Notes: a model not told the origin generated them from the letters alone. Shown: positions 1-7,336, counted from the first letter of the stretch. The stretch: 16,757 bases of DNA from an uncultured Eubacteriales bacterium (GCA_900554405.1 USHI01000012.1:1-16757); one strand, 5' to 3'. Numbers and translations are program-made.

Positions 1-93
1 CTCGTTATCTTCCCGCGTGAGCGGCAGAAGTCTTTTTCCGTAACCGCCGGCAAGGATACAGGAATCGAATCTTTGCCCCTTCGGCTCTTCCAT
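1..93 (-). CDS. Sugar nucleotidyltransferase, N-terminal fragment (runs off left edge)
   Basis: Only the first 31 codons are inside the window, read leftwards from an ATG at 93-91. Residues 12-26 read CILAGGYGKRLLPLT, the glycine-rich nucleotide-binding signature (GGxGxRLxPLT) at the N-terminus of NTP_transferase enzymes such as glucose-1-phosphate thymidylyl-, uridylyl- or adenylyltransferases and mannose-1-phosphate guanylyltransferases. These enzymes join an NTP to a sugar 1-phosphate to make a nucleotide sugar for envelope or storage polysaccharide. The fragment is too short to choose the sugar or nucleotide. The gene is divergent from ribF, and about 105 bases separate the two starts. 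I see no convincing promoter of its own there. The family call is firm, the substrate unknown. Confidence 0.8.
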   Translation of the reverse strand, partial: MEEPKGQRFDSCILAGGYGKRLLPLTREDNE

Positions 94-160
94 AAAAAAC
101 ACCCGTCCTCTTTTTTTGATTTATTGTTTGCCGTTCGGCGCGAAATATGCGCTTACGCGA

Positions 161-189
161 TTGACAAAACGGATTTTTACGGTTATTAT
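161..189 (+). promoter_or_regulatory. SigA-type promoter of ribF
   Basis: TTGACA at 161-166, a 17-base spacer, then TATTAT at 184-189, one mismatch from consensus. The expected transcription start is about 195-197, only 2-4 bases before the ribF ATG at 199, and no Shine-Dalgarno sequence precedes that ATG. The transcript is therefore probably leaderless or nearly so. Confidence 0.7.
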
Positions 190-198
190 ATTCTTACT

Positions 199-1152
199 AT
201 GGAATTAAAAGACATTATCTCACGGTTTATCATAACCGATACCGGCGGAAGAGCCGATTATTCACACGGGGGCGCGGCTGCCGTCGGCTGCTTCGACGGT
301 GTCCATCTCGGTCACCGCGCGCTTATCGGCGAGCTTTGCGTCCGCGCAAACGAAAAACGGCTTCCCGCCGTCATATTCACCTTTTTGCCGGACGATCGTC
401 CGAAGCAGAACACGAAGCTGCTTGCCTCCCGGCGGGGGAACCTTCGCCTGCTGGCGGCGTGCGGCGTGAACCGCGTTATCGAAATACCCTTCGGCGCCGT
501 TCGCGATATCCCGGCGGAGGATTTTGTGCGGGATATACTGCTTCGTGCGTTCGATGTGCGGCTCGCAGTGGGCGGCTATAATTTCCGGTTCGGATACCGC
601 GGCAGCGGCGACAACGCGCTTCTTGCAGCCGTGCTTGCCGAAGGCGGCGCCGAATGCTTTGTGACACCGGCATACACCTTCTGCGGCATACCGGTCAGCT
701 CCACGGAAATACGCGAACGCATACACCGCGGCGATGTCCGCACGGCAAACGCGATGCTCGGGCGTCAGTATTCGTTTTCCGGTACGATAATCCACGGCAA
801 GGGTATTGGTCACATGCTCGGGTTCCCGACAATAAACATCCACTTCCCGCAAAACTTCACCGTACCGCGGTACGGAGTATATGCCTCCGAAGTAAGGCTT
901 GACGGTATCACCTACGGCGGCGTTACAAATATCGGCATACGCCCGACCTTCGGCGGCGACACCGTCCCCATGAGCGAAACCTTTATTTTCGGCTTTTCCG
1001 GGGATGTATACGGCAGAACCGCCGCGGTATCGCTCTGCGGCTTTATCCGCGACGAACGCCGGTTCGAAAGCACGGACACACTGAAAAACCGGATCGAAAC
1101 GGACAAGATCTACGCAAAATCAATTCTTTCGGAAGGAGGCCCCGCTATTTGA
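199..1152 (+). CDS. ribF: Bifunctional riboflavin kinase / FAD synthetase
   Basis: RibF (317 aa) phosphorylates riboflavin to FMN and adenylates FMN to FAD in the cytoplasm. The N-terminal FMN adenylyltransferase domain (about 1-185) has the HxGH-type motif CFDGVHLGHR (31-40), the conserved block GGYNFRFGYRGSGD (125-138) and PVSSTEIRERI (165-175, the ISSTxxR element). The C-terminal flavokinase domain (about 190-305) has GFPTINI (208-214), GVTNIGIRPTF (241-251) and the following SETFIF acid motif. Length is normal for the family. The ATG at 199 was chosen because it places FDGVH at the usual distance from the N-terminus; the reading frame is open to 73, but that extension would run over the promoter. 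The last codons overlap the TTG start of the next gene, so the two are probably translationally coupled. Confidence 0.95.
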   Translation: MELKDIISRFIITDTGGRADYSHGGAAAVGCFDGVHLGHRALIGELCVRANEKRLPAVIFTFLPDDRPKQNTKLLASRRGNLRLLAACGVNRVIEIPFGAVRDIPAEDFVRDILLRAFDVRLAVGGYNFRFGYRGSGDNALLAAVLAEGGAECFVTPAYTFCGIPVSSTEIRERIHRGDVRTANAMLGRQYSFSGTIIHGKGIGHMLGFPTINIHFPQNFTVPRYGVYASEVRLDGITYGGVTNIGIRPTFGGDTVPMSETFIFGFSGDVYGRTAAVSLCGFIRDERRFESTDTLKNRIETDKIYAKSILSEGGPAI

Positions 1153-2660
1153 AGGCAAAAAAATTCACCGCAATGATTGCGGCCCTGACAATACTTTTTA
1201 CGCTTGGCGTGACACACGCCTTTGCCGAACCGTCGGATGAATCCTCCGCGCAGGTAAAGCTTGCCCCGAATATCGTTTCGGGCAACGCCGTTATCGCCTA
1301 TTGCATTGATGACGGGCAGTTCATATACACCGCCCGTGCGGACGAAAAAGTCGCGCCCACCGTTGCGGCAAAGCTCGTGGCGTGCATGGTCGCATACGAT
1401 ATGCTTTCCGAGCACGGGCTCGACCCGGCCTCTACGGACATAACCGTTACCGCCTCGGCGATCGACAACGCCGGAAACATTTTCGATATCCGCGTGCCGG
1501 TCATGGGCTTCAAGGCGGGCGCCGTATACAAGGCGCGGGATATGTTTTCCGCCGTGCTTGTCGGCTGTGCGAACGATGCCGTGTGCGCGCTTGCATCCGA
1601 CCTCGGCGACAAATATCTTTCCGGAGGCGGGATAAGCGCCTTTGTCGGCAGGATGAACGAAAAGGCGGCTTCGCTCGGGCTCACTGCGACAAAATTCGTT
1701 AACCCCACCGGGCTCGATTCGCCGATGCAGTATTCCACCCCGCGCGAAATCGCGCTGATAACCGCCGCGTTCTACAAATACGATTATCTCGTTACGCTTT
1801 CGAATGTGGAAGCCTTTCTGATGAACGGCAATACGACGGTGCGCAACAAAAACTATCTCAAATGCAATTATTATGTTTCCGGCTTTCTCAACCGCAGTGC
1901 CATAGGCCTGATCGCCGGTCAGCTCGATAAATCCGGCAATTACTGCCTTCTGACCGCATCACAGAAGGACGGCAGAACTTATATATTCGTCGTGATGTGT
2001 GCCAGCGGCATGATCGTTACCGAAAAGGACGGCAAATTCAGCTATTCGTTCGGCGACGGAAACGCCTATGCCGACATGAACGAGCTTATCGACTGGACAC
2101 GGAATTCGCTCACGCTGTGCACCGTTGCAACGGTGAACGATGCCGTTGCGGAGCTTGCCGTCACGAGCGGCAAGGTGGACCATGTGCTCGTTGTCCCGAG
2201 CGAAAATATTGAACGTCTGCTTCCCGACGGCAATGTCGAAAAAACCGTGGAGGTCATATTCGACGAATCGAAGGTCACGCGCAGCGAAGCCGACGGAAAG
2301 GTCACCTATTCGCTCAAAGCTCCGGTGGAAAAGGGCGTGCCCGTCGGCAAAGCGATATATTCGCGGGACGGAAACGTTATCGCCGAAGTCACGCTTGTGA
2401 CAAAATCCTCCGTGGAATCCGACTCCGCAAAAACCGCATTGGATACCATGCACGACATACTGTTTTCCAAAACCATGTCGATAATAATCAAGGTGCTTAT
2501 CGGCATAATCGTCGCTTACTTCCTGTTCCTCGCCGTTACGGCGATACTGCGCACCTACCGCAGACTGAGCGGAAAAAAGGGCAGCGGCACGAAAAAGAGC
2601 CCCAAAAAGCCTCGCCCCTCGCCGAAGAATGACCCGATGGGCGACACAAAGGAATTCTGA
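1149..2660 (+). CDS. Membrane-anchored D-Ala-D-Ala carboxypeptidase-like protein (S11 fold), predicted catalytically dead
   Basis: The 503-aa product starts at a TTG (1149-1151) that overlaps the ribF stop; GGAGG at 1135-1139 lies 9 bases upstream. It has a signal peptide (1-26, ending THAFA), an S11 peptidase-like domain (about 40-300), a C-terminal domain of the kind that follows DacF-type peptidases (about 320-420), one transmembrane helix (about 444-467) and a basic cytoplasmic tail. The fold markers NPTGLDSP (185-192), YSTPREIALI and NYCLLTA are kept. All three active-site motifs are changed: SxxK reads V72-A-A-K75, SxN reads C140-A-N142, and KTG reads I255-A-G257. A working family member would trim the terminal D-alanine of peptidoglycan stem peptides. 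This one probably cannot, and may instead bind peptidoglycan or a partner. The fold call is firm; the loss of activity is inferred from the missing serine. Confidence 0.85.
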   Translation: MKAKKFTAMIAALTILFTLGVTHAFAEPSDESSAQVKLAPNIVSGNAVIAYCIDDGQFIYTARADEKVAPTVAAKLVACMVAYDMLSEHGLDPASTDITVTASAIDNAGNIFDIRVPVMGFKAGAVYKARDMFSAVLVGCANDAVCALASDLGDKYLSGGGISAFVGRMNEKAASLGLTATKFVNPTGLDSPMQYSTPREIALITAAFYKYDYLVTLSNVEAFLMNGNTTVRNKNYLKCNYYVSGFLNRSAIGLIAGQLDKSGNYCLLTASQKDGRTYIFVVMCASGMIVTEKDGKFSYSFGDGNAYADMNELIDWTRNSLTLCTVATVNDAVAELAVTSGKVDHVLVVPSENIERLLPDGNVEKTVEVIFDESKVTRSEADGKVTYSLKAPVEKGVPVGKAIYSRDGNVIAEVTLVTKSSVESDSAKTALDTMHDILFSKTMSIIIKVLIGIIVAYFLFLAVTAILRTYRRLSGKKGSGTKKSPKKPRPSPKNDPMGDTKEF

Positions 2661-2705
2661 TCGGCTTGCCAAATGTGAACAAATGTTAAAATTTACAGCA
2701 GGGCA

Positions 2706-2734
2706 TTGCTTTTGTACCTTGTTTGTGATACTAT
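2706..2734 (+). promoter_or_regulatory. Probable promoter of secG
   Basis: TTGCTT at 2706-2711, a 17-base spacer and TACTAT at 2729-2734; a TG lies close upstream at 2725-2726. It sits in the 133-base gap after the peptidase-like gene, where I see no strong terminator, so secG may also receive read-through transcription. Confidence 0.4.
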
Positions 2735-2793
2735 TGAGTTTAGCTGTCGGTGCCTGAATTTCGGGCATCAGTAATTGAAAGGAATTATTTATC

Positions 2794-3120
2794 ATGACAC
2801 CTACCGTTCTCGAATACATCATCGGCGCAATTCTTCTTGTCCTCGCAGTCGCTATAATCGTACTTATCAGCCTTCAGCAGAGCAAGCGCCGCGGTCTGGG
2901 CAACTCCATCGCGGGCAACGGCGCTTCCGAATCCTACCTTACCAAAAACAAGATCGCCACAAACGAAAAGAAGCAACAGAAGTGGACGCTTGTCCTTTCC
3001 ATCGTCTTTGTTGTCCTCGTTCTCGCGCTTTACATAGTTCATTCCAACGGCATCGGCACCGGGAAGAGCGAATCCTCCTCCGCAGCCGAATCCTCCGTTG
3101 CCGACGTATCCGCCAAATAA
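2794..3120 (+). CDS. secG: Preprotein translocase subunit SecG
   Basis: The 108-aa product has the SecG layout: a first transmembrane helix (about 5-26), a loop LQQSKRRGLGNSIAG (27-41) that matches the family's LLQ...GxGLxxxxxG segment, then ASESYLTKNK, a second helix (about 64-84) and a Ser/Ala/Glu-rich tail. SecG is a small accessory subunit of the SecYEG channel in the cytoplasmic membrane and stimulates SecA-driven protein export. The start is supported by AAAGGA about 11 bases upstream. The family is short and varies in sequence, but hydropathy plus the loop motif make the call reliable. The gene ends 24 bases before a strong hairpin terminator. Confidence 0.88.
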   Translation: MTPTVLEYIIGAILLVLAVAIIVLISLQQSKRRGLGNSIAGNGASESYLTKNKIATNEKKQQKWTLVLSIVFVVLVLALYIVHSNGIGTGKSESSSAAESSVADVSAK

Positions 3121-3143
3121 TCACGGCATTTTGCAAAAAAGCA

Positions 3144-3183
3144 AAGCCGGAAGCCCGTTTGGGCTTCCGGCTTCTTTGTTTTT
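3144..3183. terminator. Bidirectional intrinsic terminator between secG and yhbY
   Basis: A perfect 13-bp stem (3144-3156 with 3161-3173) with a 4-base GTTT loop is followed on the plus strand by a T-rich run to about 3183. On the minus strand the stem is followed by the complement of the A-rich stretch 3135-3145, also U-rich. The hairpin can therefore end both secG and the convergent nusB-yhbY operon. Confidence 0.85.
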
Positions 3184-3195
3184 GTCTGAAAAAAC

Positions 3196-3495
3196 TTACC
3201 GCGGCAGGACAATGCGGCGGTTTTCGGGCTTGGGTGCGCGGCGGTATATCACCACTCGCCTGCCGATGACCTGCACCGGTTCGCACCCGAGCGCATCGCA
3301 AAGCGCCTGCATAACGTCCTTTGCGCTTTCGGGGCAGGCTTCAAGCACGGTGAGCTTGATTATTTCGTGCGCATCGAGCGCATTGGAAACGGTGGTGAGC
3401 ACGGTTTCCGTTACCCCCGCCTTGCCGATCTGAACCGTCGGCTCTATGCTGTTTGCCGCAGAGCGCAGAAACGCGCGTTGCTTTGTTGTTATCAT
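3196..3495 (-). CDS. yhbY: CRM-domain (YhbY-type) RNA-binding protein
   Basis: The 99-aa product is a single CRS1/YhbY (CRM) domain. It shows the family opening TTKQRAFLRS (3-12), the GxxG RNA-binding loop in VQIGKAGVTETV (21-32) and EIIKLTVLEAC after it. Bacterial YhbY proteins associate with pre-50S ribosomal subunits and are thought to assist ribosome assembly. The ATG (3495-3493) overlaps the dut stop as ATGA, with GGAGG about 7 bases upstream inside the end of dut, so it is translationally coupled. It is the last gene of the nusB operon. Its role next to NusB, another RNA-binding factor, fits a ribosome-biogenesis theme. Confidence 0.93.
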   Translation of the reverse strand: MITTKQRAFLRSAANSIEPTVQIGKAGVTETVLTTVSNALDAHEIIKLTVLEACPESAKDVMQALCDALGCEPVQVIGRRVVIYRRAPKPENRRIVLPR

Positions 3496-3962
3496 TTGTT
3501 TTCCTCCTTATCGGTGCTGCCGAACCCTCCGAAGCGTTCCCCGGCGGCGCAGTCATCCTCGGTTATTCCGTAGGGCAGAAATATCCCCTGGGCAAAGGCG
3601 CTTCCGCGCTTTACCGTAAGATCGGCGCTTCCGCCGATAAGCTTTATCATAATGTGGCCTTCGTTTTCCGCGCCGAAATAATCCGAATCGATCACCCCGG
3701 CGGTATTCGCAAGGCGAACGCCGTATTTGAACCCCTGCCCGGAGCGCGGAAGCAGCACAAGCACCCAATCGCTGTCCATTCTGACACGCACACCGGTGCT
3801 TATGACTATCTCACAGCCCGCTTCGAGCGTGAAATCATACGGTGCAAAGAAATCGTAGCCGGCGGAACCCGACGTAGCCCTTTCGGGCAATCGGATATGC
3901 TCGTAGCCCTCTCTGCCGAAAACATGCTCGGATACACGGTAGAATTTCGCTATTCTCTTCAT
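3492..3962 (-). CDS. dut: dUTP diphosphatase (dUTPase)
   Basis: This trimeric dUTPase (156 aa) hydrolyses dUTP to dUMP and pyrophosphate, keeping uracil out of DNA and supplying dUMP for thymidylate synthesis. All five family motifs are present: I AGYDFFA (34-40), II PRSGQGFKYG (72-81), III NTAGVIDSDYFG (86-97, with the catalytic Asp in VID), IV RGSAFAQG (119-126) and V RFGGFGST (143-150). I chose the ATG at 3962-3960 because it forms an ATGA overlap with the stop of the upstream SDR gene, the junction style used throughout this operon. An in-frame TTG three codons earlier is less likely. Nothing looks damaged. Confidence 0.95.
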   Translation of the reverse strand: MKRIAKFYRVSEHVFGREGYEHIRLPERATSGSAGYDFFAPYDFTLEAGCEIVISTGVRVRMDSDWVLVLLPRSGQGFKYGVRLANTAGVIDSDYFGAENEGHIMIKLIGGSADLTVKRGSAFAQGIFLPYGITEDDCAAGERFGGFGSTDKEENK

Positions 3963-4672
3963 CCCATCCAACCCCCGTTTATATCAATCACCGCGCCGGT
4001 GATATAAGAAGCCGCCTGCGAGGCAAGGAACACCGCCGCCCCCGCGACCTCCTCAGCACTGCCGAGCCGCATCAGCGGGATATCGTCCGAAAGCGAAGCG
4101 ACATCGTCAAACGAAAGCGAAGCGTTCATGTCGGTATCTATCACGCCGGGGCAGATGCAGTTTACGCGCACACCCGCGGGCCCGACTTCCTTTGCCAGCG
4201 CCTTTGTAAAGCCGATAATACCGGCTTTTGCCGCGGAATAGTCCACCTCGCAGCTCCCGCCGGATTCGCCGAACACCGACGATATGTTTATGATGCACCC
4301 GCCGGAACGCGAAAGCATTGCGGGAAGCAGCGCCCGCGTGAGCATGACCGGGGCGAAAAGGTTGATTTCATACATTTCGCGCGCGGCAGCGGGCGTTATC
4401 TTATCGAAAAGTCCGGTGAGTGAAACGCCCGCATTGTTTATAAGCACGTCCGGATCCGGGCAGAAGCGCGCCACCGCGGCGACCGATTCCGGCAATGCAA
4501 GGTCGGCGGAAAGAAAGTATGCCTCCGGAAGCTCGGCGCAAAGCTCCTCTGCCTCCGCAACGCTTTTGCCGCAATGGATATAAACGGCGTAGCCCGAAAG
4601 CGCAAACGCGCGTGTGAGCGCTTCGCCGATTCCGCGGGCACCGCCCGTGATAAGCACCTTTTTTTTGCTCAT
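3959..4672 (-). CDS. Short-chain dehydrogenase/reductase (FabG-like)
   Basis: The 237-aa product is a classical SDR with a Rossmann fold that binds NAD(P)H. It has the cofactor motif TGGARGIG (9-16), NNAG (79-82), the structural Asn in EINLFA (N104), the catalytic Ser in INISSVFGESG (128-138) and the Tyr/Lys pair YSAAK (Y145, K149), ending in ITGAVIDINGGW (224-235) as in FabG. FabG reduces 3-oxoacyl-ACP in fatty-acid synthesis, but many similar SDRs act on other substrates. No other fatty-acid gene is nearby, so the substrate is left open. It is joined to hslO upstream and dut downstream by 4-base ATGA overlaps. Confidence 0.85.
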   Translation of the reverse strand: MSKKKVLITGGARGIGEALTRAFALSGYAVYIHCGKSVAEAEELCAELPEAYFLSADLALPESVAAVARFCPDPDVLINNAGVSLTGLFDKITPAAAREMYEINLFAPVMLTRALLPAMLSRSGGCIINISSVFGESGGSCEVDYSAAKAGIIGFTKALAKEVGPAGVRVNCICPGVIDTDMNASLSFDDVASLSDDIPLMRLGSAEEVAGAAVFLASQAASYITGAVIDINGGWMG

Positions 4673-5559
4673 CGGTTTTCTTCCTTCTTTTGCGCTTTTT
4701 TCAGTAGGTTCTTCAGATCCGCGACGGAGTATTTGTATACCGCATCACAAAATCCGCAGGTGAGCACCGTTTCCCTGCCCTCGGCGATCATGTCCGAAAG
4801 CTCCGATGCACCGAGCGAAACAAGGGCGCTGTCCGTTTTTTCGCGGCTGCACGCGCATTTATAGGAGCATTCAAAGGAATCGAAAATATCGTATTCGAAG
4901 CCGGAAAGCATTTCGGCTATTATATCCTCCGCTCTCCCGCCGTTCAGTATTTCCGTGACATGGCGCATTTTCGCGGCGTTTTCCTCCAGCCTCGCCGCCG
5001 TTTCCTCCGAAGCAAAGGGAAGAAGCTGTACAAGCGCCCCGCCGGCGCGCTTCACGGTAATGTCGGTATCCACAAGCACGCCGAGCGCACACACGGTAGG
5101 GACCTGCTCGCTTGTCGCATAATAATACGCGATATCCTCGCCTATTTCGCCGCTTTGTATTTCCGCAACGCCGCAGTAGGGTTCGGTTCCGCCGCAATCA
5201 CGCAGAACGTAAAATTCGCCCCTGCCGACGCAGCCGCCGACATTCAGCTTTCCGTCCTCGCGCAGGGGAAGATCGCACGCGGGATTCTGTATGAACCCGC
5301 GGACGTTGCCCTTCCAATCGCTTGTCGCGACAAGCGTTCCGCCGGGACCGTCGCCCTTGAAGCGGAGCGTGAGCAGATCCGTTTCCTCGCCGAGCAGCGA
5401 GCCCATGAGTGATGCCGCAGTGAGCGTTCTGCCCAACGCCGCAGTCGCGGTGGGGGCGGTGTTATGTATTTCACGCGCACGCTCGCAGATATCGGTCGAA
5501 TCGATAACGATCGCCCTTGCCTCGCCGTCCCGCGTGATGGCTCTGACTATCCTTGCCAT
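4669..5559 (-). CDS. hslO: Redox-regulated chaperone Hsp33
   Basis: Hsp33 (296 aa) is a cytoplasmic holdase switched on when oxidation releases zinc from four cysteines. The N-terminal domain shows the family blocks TAPTATAALGRTLTAASLMG (about 34-53), LRFKGDGPGG (65-74), GNVRGFIQNP (84-93) and LNVGGCVGRG (105-114). The C-terminal switch has KCACSREK (C235, C237) and CGFCDAVY (C268, C271), the full zinc set. Length is normal. The ATG at 5559 has GAAGG about 8 bases upstream. It is third in the nusB operon; the 23-base gap after xseA contains part of a 10-base tandem repeat. An extra Cys at 231 lies just before the zinc motif. Confidence 0.95.
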   Translation of the reverse strand: MARIVRAITRDGEARAIVIDSTDICERAREIHNTAPTATAALGRTLTAASLMGSLLGEETDLLTLRFKGDGPGGTLVATSDWKGNVRGFIQNPACDLPLREDGKLNVGGCVGRGEFYVLRDCGGTEPYCGVAEIQSGEIGEDIAYYYATSEQVPTVCALGVLVDTDITVKRAGGALVQLLPFASEETAARLEENAAKMRHVTEILNGGRAEDIIAEMLSGFEYDIFDSFECSYKCACSREKTDSALVSLGASELSDMIAEGRETVLTCGFCDAVYKYSVADLKNLLKKAQKKEENR

Positions 5560-5570
5560 AAAAATGCCTT

Positions 5571-5600
5571 CTTTATTCTTCTTTATTCTTCTTTTTTCTT
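5571..5600. repeat. Short tandem repeat (10-base unit, three copies) at the xseA-hslO junction
   Basis: CTTTATTCTT occurs at 5571-5580 and 5581-5590, followed by a one-mismatch copy, CTTTTTTCTT, at 5591-5600. On the coding (minus) strand the array covers the last codons and stop of xseA and reaches the purine-rich ribosome-binding region of hslO. It looks like slippage duplication that lengthened the gap between the genes. Confidence 0.8.
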
Positions 5601-6788
5601 TGCCTGTGCGGCGATGGTGCCGTCCGAAAGCATCAGGCGGAAGCCTGTTCCCTCCGGCAGCTCCGAAACGCTGCGCACGGCTTTGCCGTTTTCGCCGAAA
5701 GCGACGGAAAACCCGCGCCGCAGCACCGAAAGCGGGTCCAGCGCCGAAAGCCTTTCGCTCCGCGCCGAAAGCGCGTTGCGCCTTTTGGAGATCGCCTTTT
5801 CCGCCGCAAGGAACAGCTTCTCCTCGTCATGTGCGACAGTCATTCGGCGTTCGTCGAAATAGGCGCGCGGGCTTTTCATCACCGGGCGCTGTGAAAGCGC
5901 GGCAAGCTTTTGGCGAAGCAGCCCCGTTTTTGATTCCAGTATGCCGTTCATGCGGCGCTGAAGGTTTGCAAACTGCCGCTTTTTTTCGGCGGAATCCGGT
6001 ATCGCCAGCTCTGCGGCGGCGCTCGGCGTAGGGGCGCGCAGATCGGCGACAAAATCGCATATCGTAAAATCGGTCTCGTGCCCGACGGCGGAAATGATCG
6101 GCGTTTTGCAGGCGTATACCGCCCGTGCGAGCGATTCGTCGTTGAAGCACCAGAGATCCTCCGTGCTGCCGCCTCCGCGGCCGATAATTATCACATCGCA
6201 AAGCCCGCTGCCGTCCAGCGCGGAAAGCGCGTTTATAAGCTGTTCCGGCGCGGAAGGCCCCTGAACGAGAGAGGGATAAAGGTATATCCGCACGCCCGGA
6301 AAGCGCCTGCGGGAAACGTTTATCATATCCCGCACGGCTGCGCCGCCGGGAGCGGTGATTATCCCGAGCGAAAAGGGCATCCTCGGCAGCGGTTTTTTGT
6401 GCGCCGGGTCGAACAGCCCCTCCGAGGCAAGCTTTGCTTTGAGCTGCTCGAAGGCGATAAAAAGCGAGCCGGCGCCGAAGGGCTCCATCGTGTCGGCATA
6501 AATGCGGTATTGCCCGTCCCGCACGAAAACGGCTACCCTGCCCGTGCAGATGACCTTCATGCCGTTTTCGGGCGTGAAGGCAAGCTTGCCGACCCCGCCG
6601 AACATTGTAGCCGGTATCGCGGAGCGTTCGTCCTTCAACGTGAAATATATGTGCCCGCTTTGGTAGGTTTTCAGATTGGATATTTCGCCCTTGACCGAAA
6701 CCCCGCGCAAAATCGGGGAATTGCCGATATAATCGCGGATATATGTGTTTAACTGTTCGACGGTGAGCGCGTCACGCGTTCCGTTCAT
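5583..6788 (-). CDS. xseA: Exodeoxyribonuclease VII large subunit
   Basis: XseA (401 aa) is the catalytic subunit of exonuclease VII, which cuts single-stranded DNA from both ends into oligonucleotides during repair. It has an N-terminal OB-fold (about 7-105, with GEISNLKTYQSGHIYFTLKD at 34-53), then the catalytic core with GIITAPGGAAVRDM (142-155), IGRGGGSTEDLWCFND (202-217) and SAVGHETDF (233-241), a helical region, and the C-terminal signature LDPLSVLRRGFSV (350-362). Length is near the usual 400-450 aa. Its ATG overlaps the nusB stop as ATGA. The small subunit xseB, which commonly follows xseA, is not next to it: hslO starts 23 bases later. XseB must be encoded elsewhere or missing. Confidence 0.96.
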   Translation of the reverse strand: MNGTRDALTVEQLNTYIRDYIGNSPILRGVSVKGEISNLKTYQSGHIYFTLKDERSAIPATMFGGVGKLAFTPENGMKVICTGRVAVFVRDGQYRIYADTMEPFGAGSLFIAFEQLKAKLASEGLFDPAHKKPLPRMPFSLGIITAPGGAAVRDMINVSRRRFPGVRIYLYPSLVQGPSAPEQLINALSALDGSGLCDVIIIGRGGGSTEDLWCFNDESLARAVYACKTPIISAVGHETDFTICDFVADLRAPTPSAAAELAIPDSAEKKRQFANLQRRMNGILESKTGLLRQKLAALSQRPVMKSPRAYFDERRMTVAHDEEKLFLAAEKAISKRRNALSARSERLSALDPLSVLRRGFSVAFGENGKAVRSVSELPEGTGFRLMLSDGTIAAQAKKKEE

Positions 6789-7267
6789 GCCTCTTCACCG
6801 GTGTCCGCGGAATTTTCCCCGGTGGCTTCCGGCTCGTCTTCAGGCTCCGGCTTCGGGGAGGCAAGCGGCTTTTCCATGCCGTCGGCAAGCCTGCCGAGAA
6901 CGCCGTTTATATACGCAACGGAGGATTCGTCATCGAACTTTTTGGCTATTTCAAGCGCTTCGTTGACGGTAGTTTCGATCGGGATCTCCGGAAAGTAAAA
7001 AAGTTCGCAGGCTGCCATGCGCAGTATCGCGAGCGGGACTCTGCCGATGCGTTCGAAATTCCAGTTGTGCGAGCCTTCGGCGATCTTCACGTCGATATCG
7101 CCGCGGTTTTCGCTCGTGCGGATAAACAGCTCCCTCGCGAAGGTGCTGAACCGCTCCCCGCGTTCCTCCGCAGCCAGGCTGAGTATTTCCTCCGGGGCAC
7201 GCGTTATATCAAAATCCTGCTCGAAGATAAGCCCCATTGCCGCCTCGCGGGATTCCCTTCTTGTCAT
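6785..7267 (-). CDS. nusB: Transcription antitermination factor NusB
   Basis: NusB (160 aa) is an all-helical RNA-binding protein that pairs with NusE (S10) on boxA RNA and keeps RNA polymerase from stopping early in rRNA operons. It shows RRESREAAMGLIFEQDFD (3-20), then AILRMAACELFYFPEIP (79-95), TTVNEALEIAKKFDDE (98-113) and YINGVLGRL (118-126), all typical of the family. Residues from about 132 form an acidic, Pro/Glu-rich tail of some 28 aa beyond the usual C-terminus, probably disordered. The ATG at 7267-7265 has AGGAG about 7 bases upstream. It is the first gene of the operon and lies directly behind a perfect-consensus promoter. Confidence 0.95.
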   Translation of the reverse strand: MTRRESREAAMGLIFEQDFDITRAPEEILSLAAEERGERFSTFARELFIRTSENRGDIDVKIAEGSHNWNFERIGRVPLAILRMAACELFYFPEIPIETTVNEALEIAKKFDDESSVAYINGVLGRLADGMEKPLASPKPEPEDEPEATGENSADTGEEA

Positions 7268-7302
7268 AAATATCTCCTCTCATGCGCTTTGCATAACAAT
7301 TC

Positions 7303-7336
7303 ATTATATTATATCACCGCGCACGCGTTGTGTCAA
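7303..7336 (-). promoter_or_regulatory. Perfect-consensus SigA promoter of the nusB operon
   Basis: On the minus strand, TTGACA (7336-7331), a 17-base spacer and TATAAT (7313-7308) match the SigA consensus exactly. A second, overlapping TATAAT follows at 7308-7303. The start of transcription should be near 7301, giving a leader of about 35 bases to the nusB ATG. One arm of a 9-bp inverted repeat lies inside the spacer. Confidence 0.88.

Noticed and set aside
73..198. A 42-residue N-terminal extension of ribF.
   Set aside because: It crosses the promoter and the divergent gene's start and has no similarity to RibF; the ATG at 199 gives the normal length.
2661..2793. The gap before secG, searched for a riboswitch, small RNA or terminator.
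   Set aside because: Apart from the probable promoter only a very short possible hairpin (around 2750-2767) is visible, too weak to call.
4107..4298. Small Arg/His-rich frames inside the SDR, hslO and xseA genes.
   Set aside because: Shadows in alternative frames of conserved genes, with no starts, ribosome-binding sites or domains.
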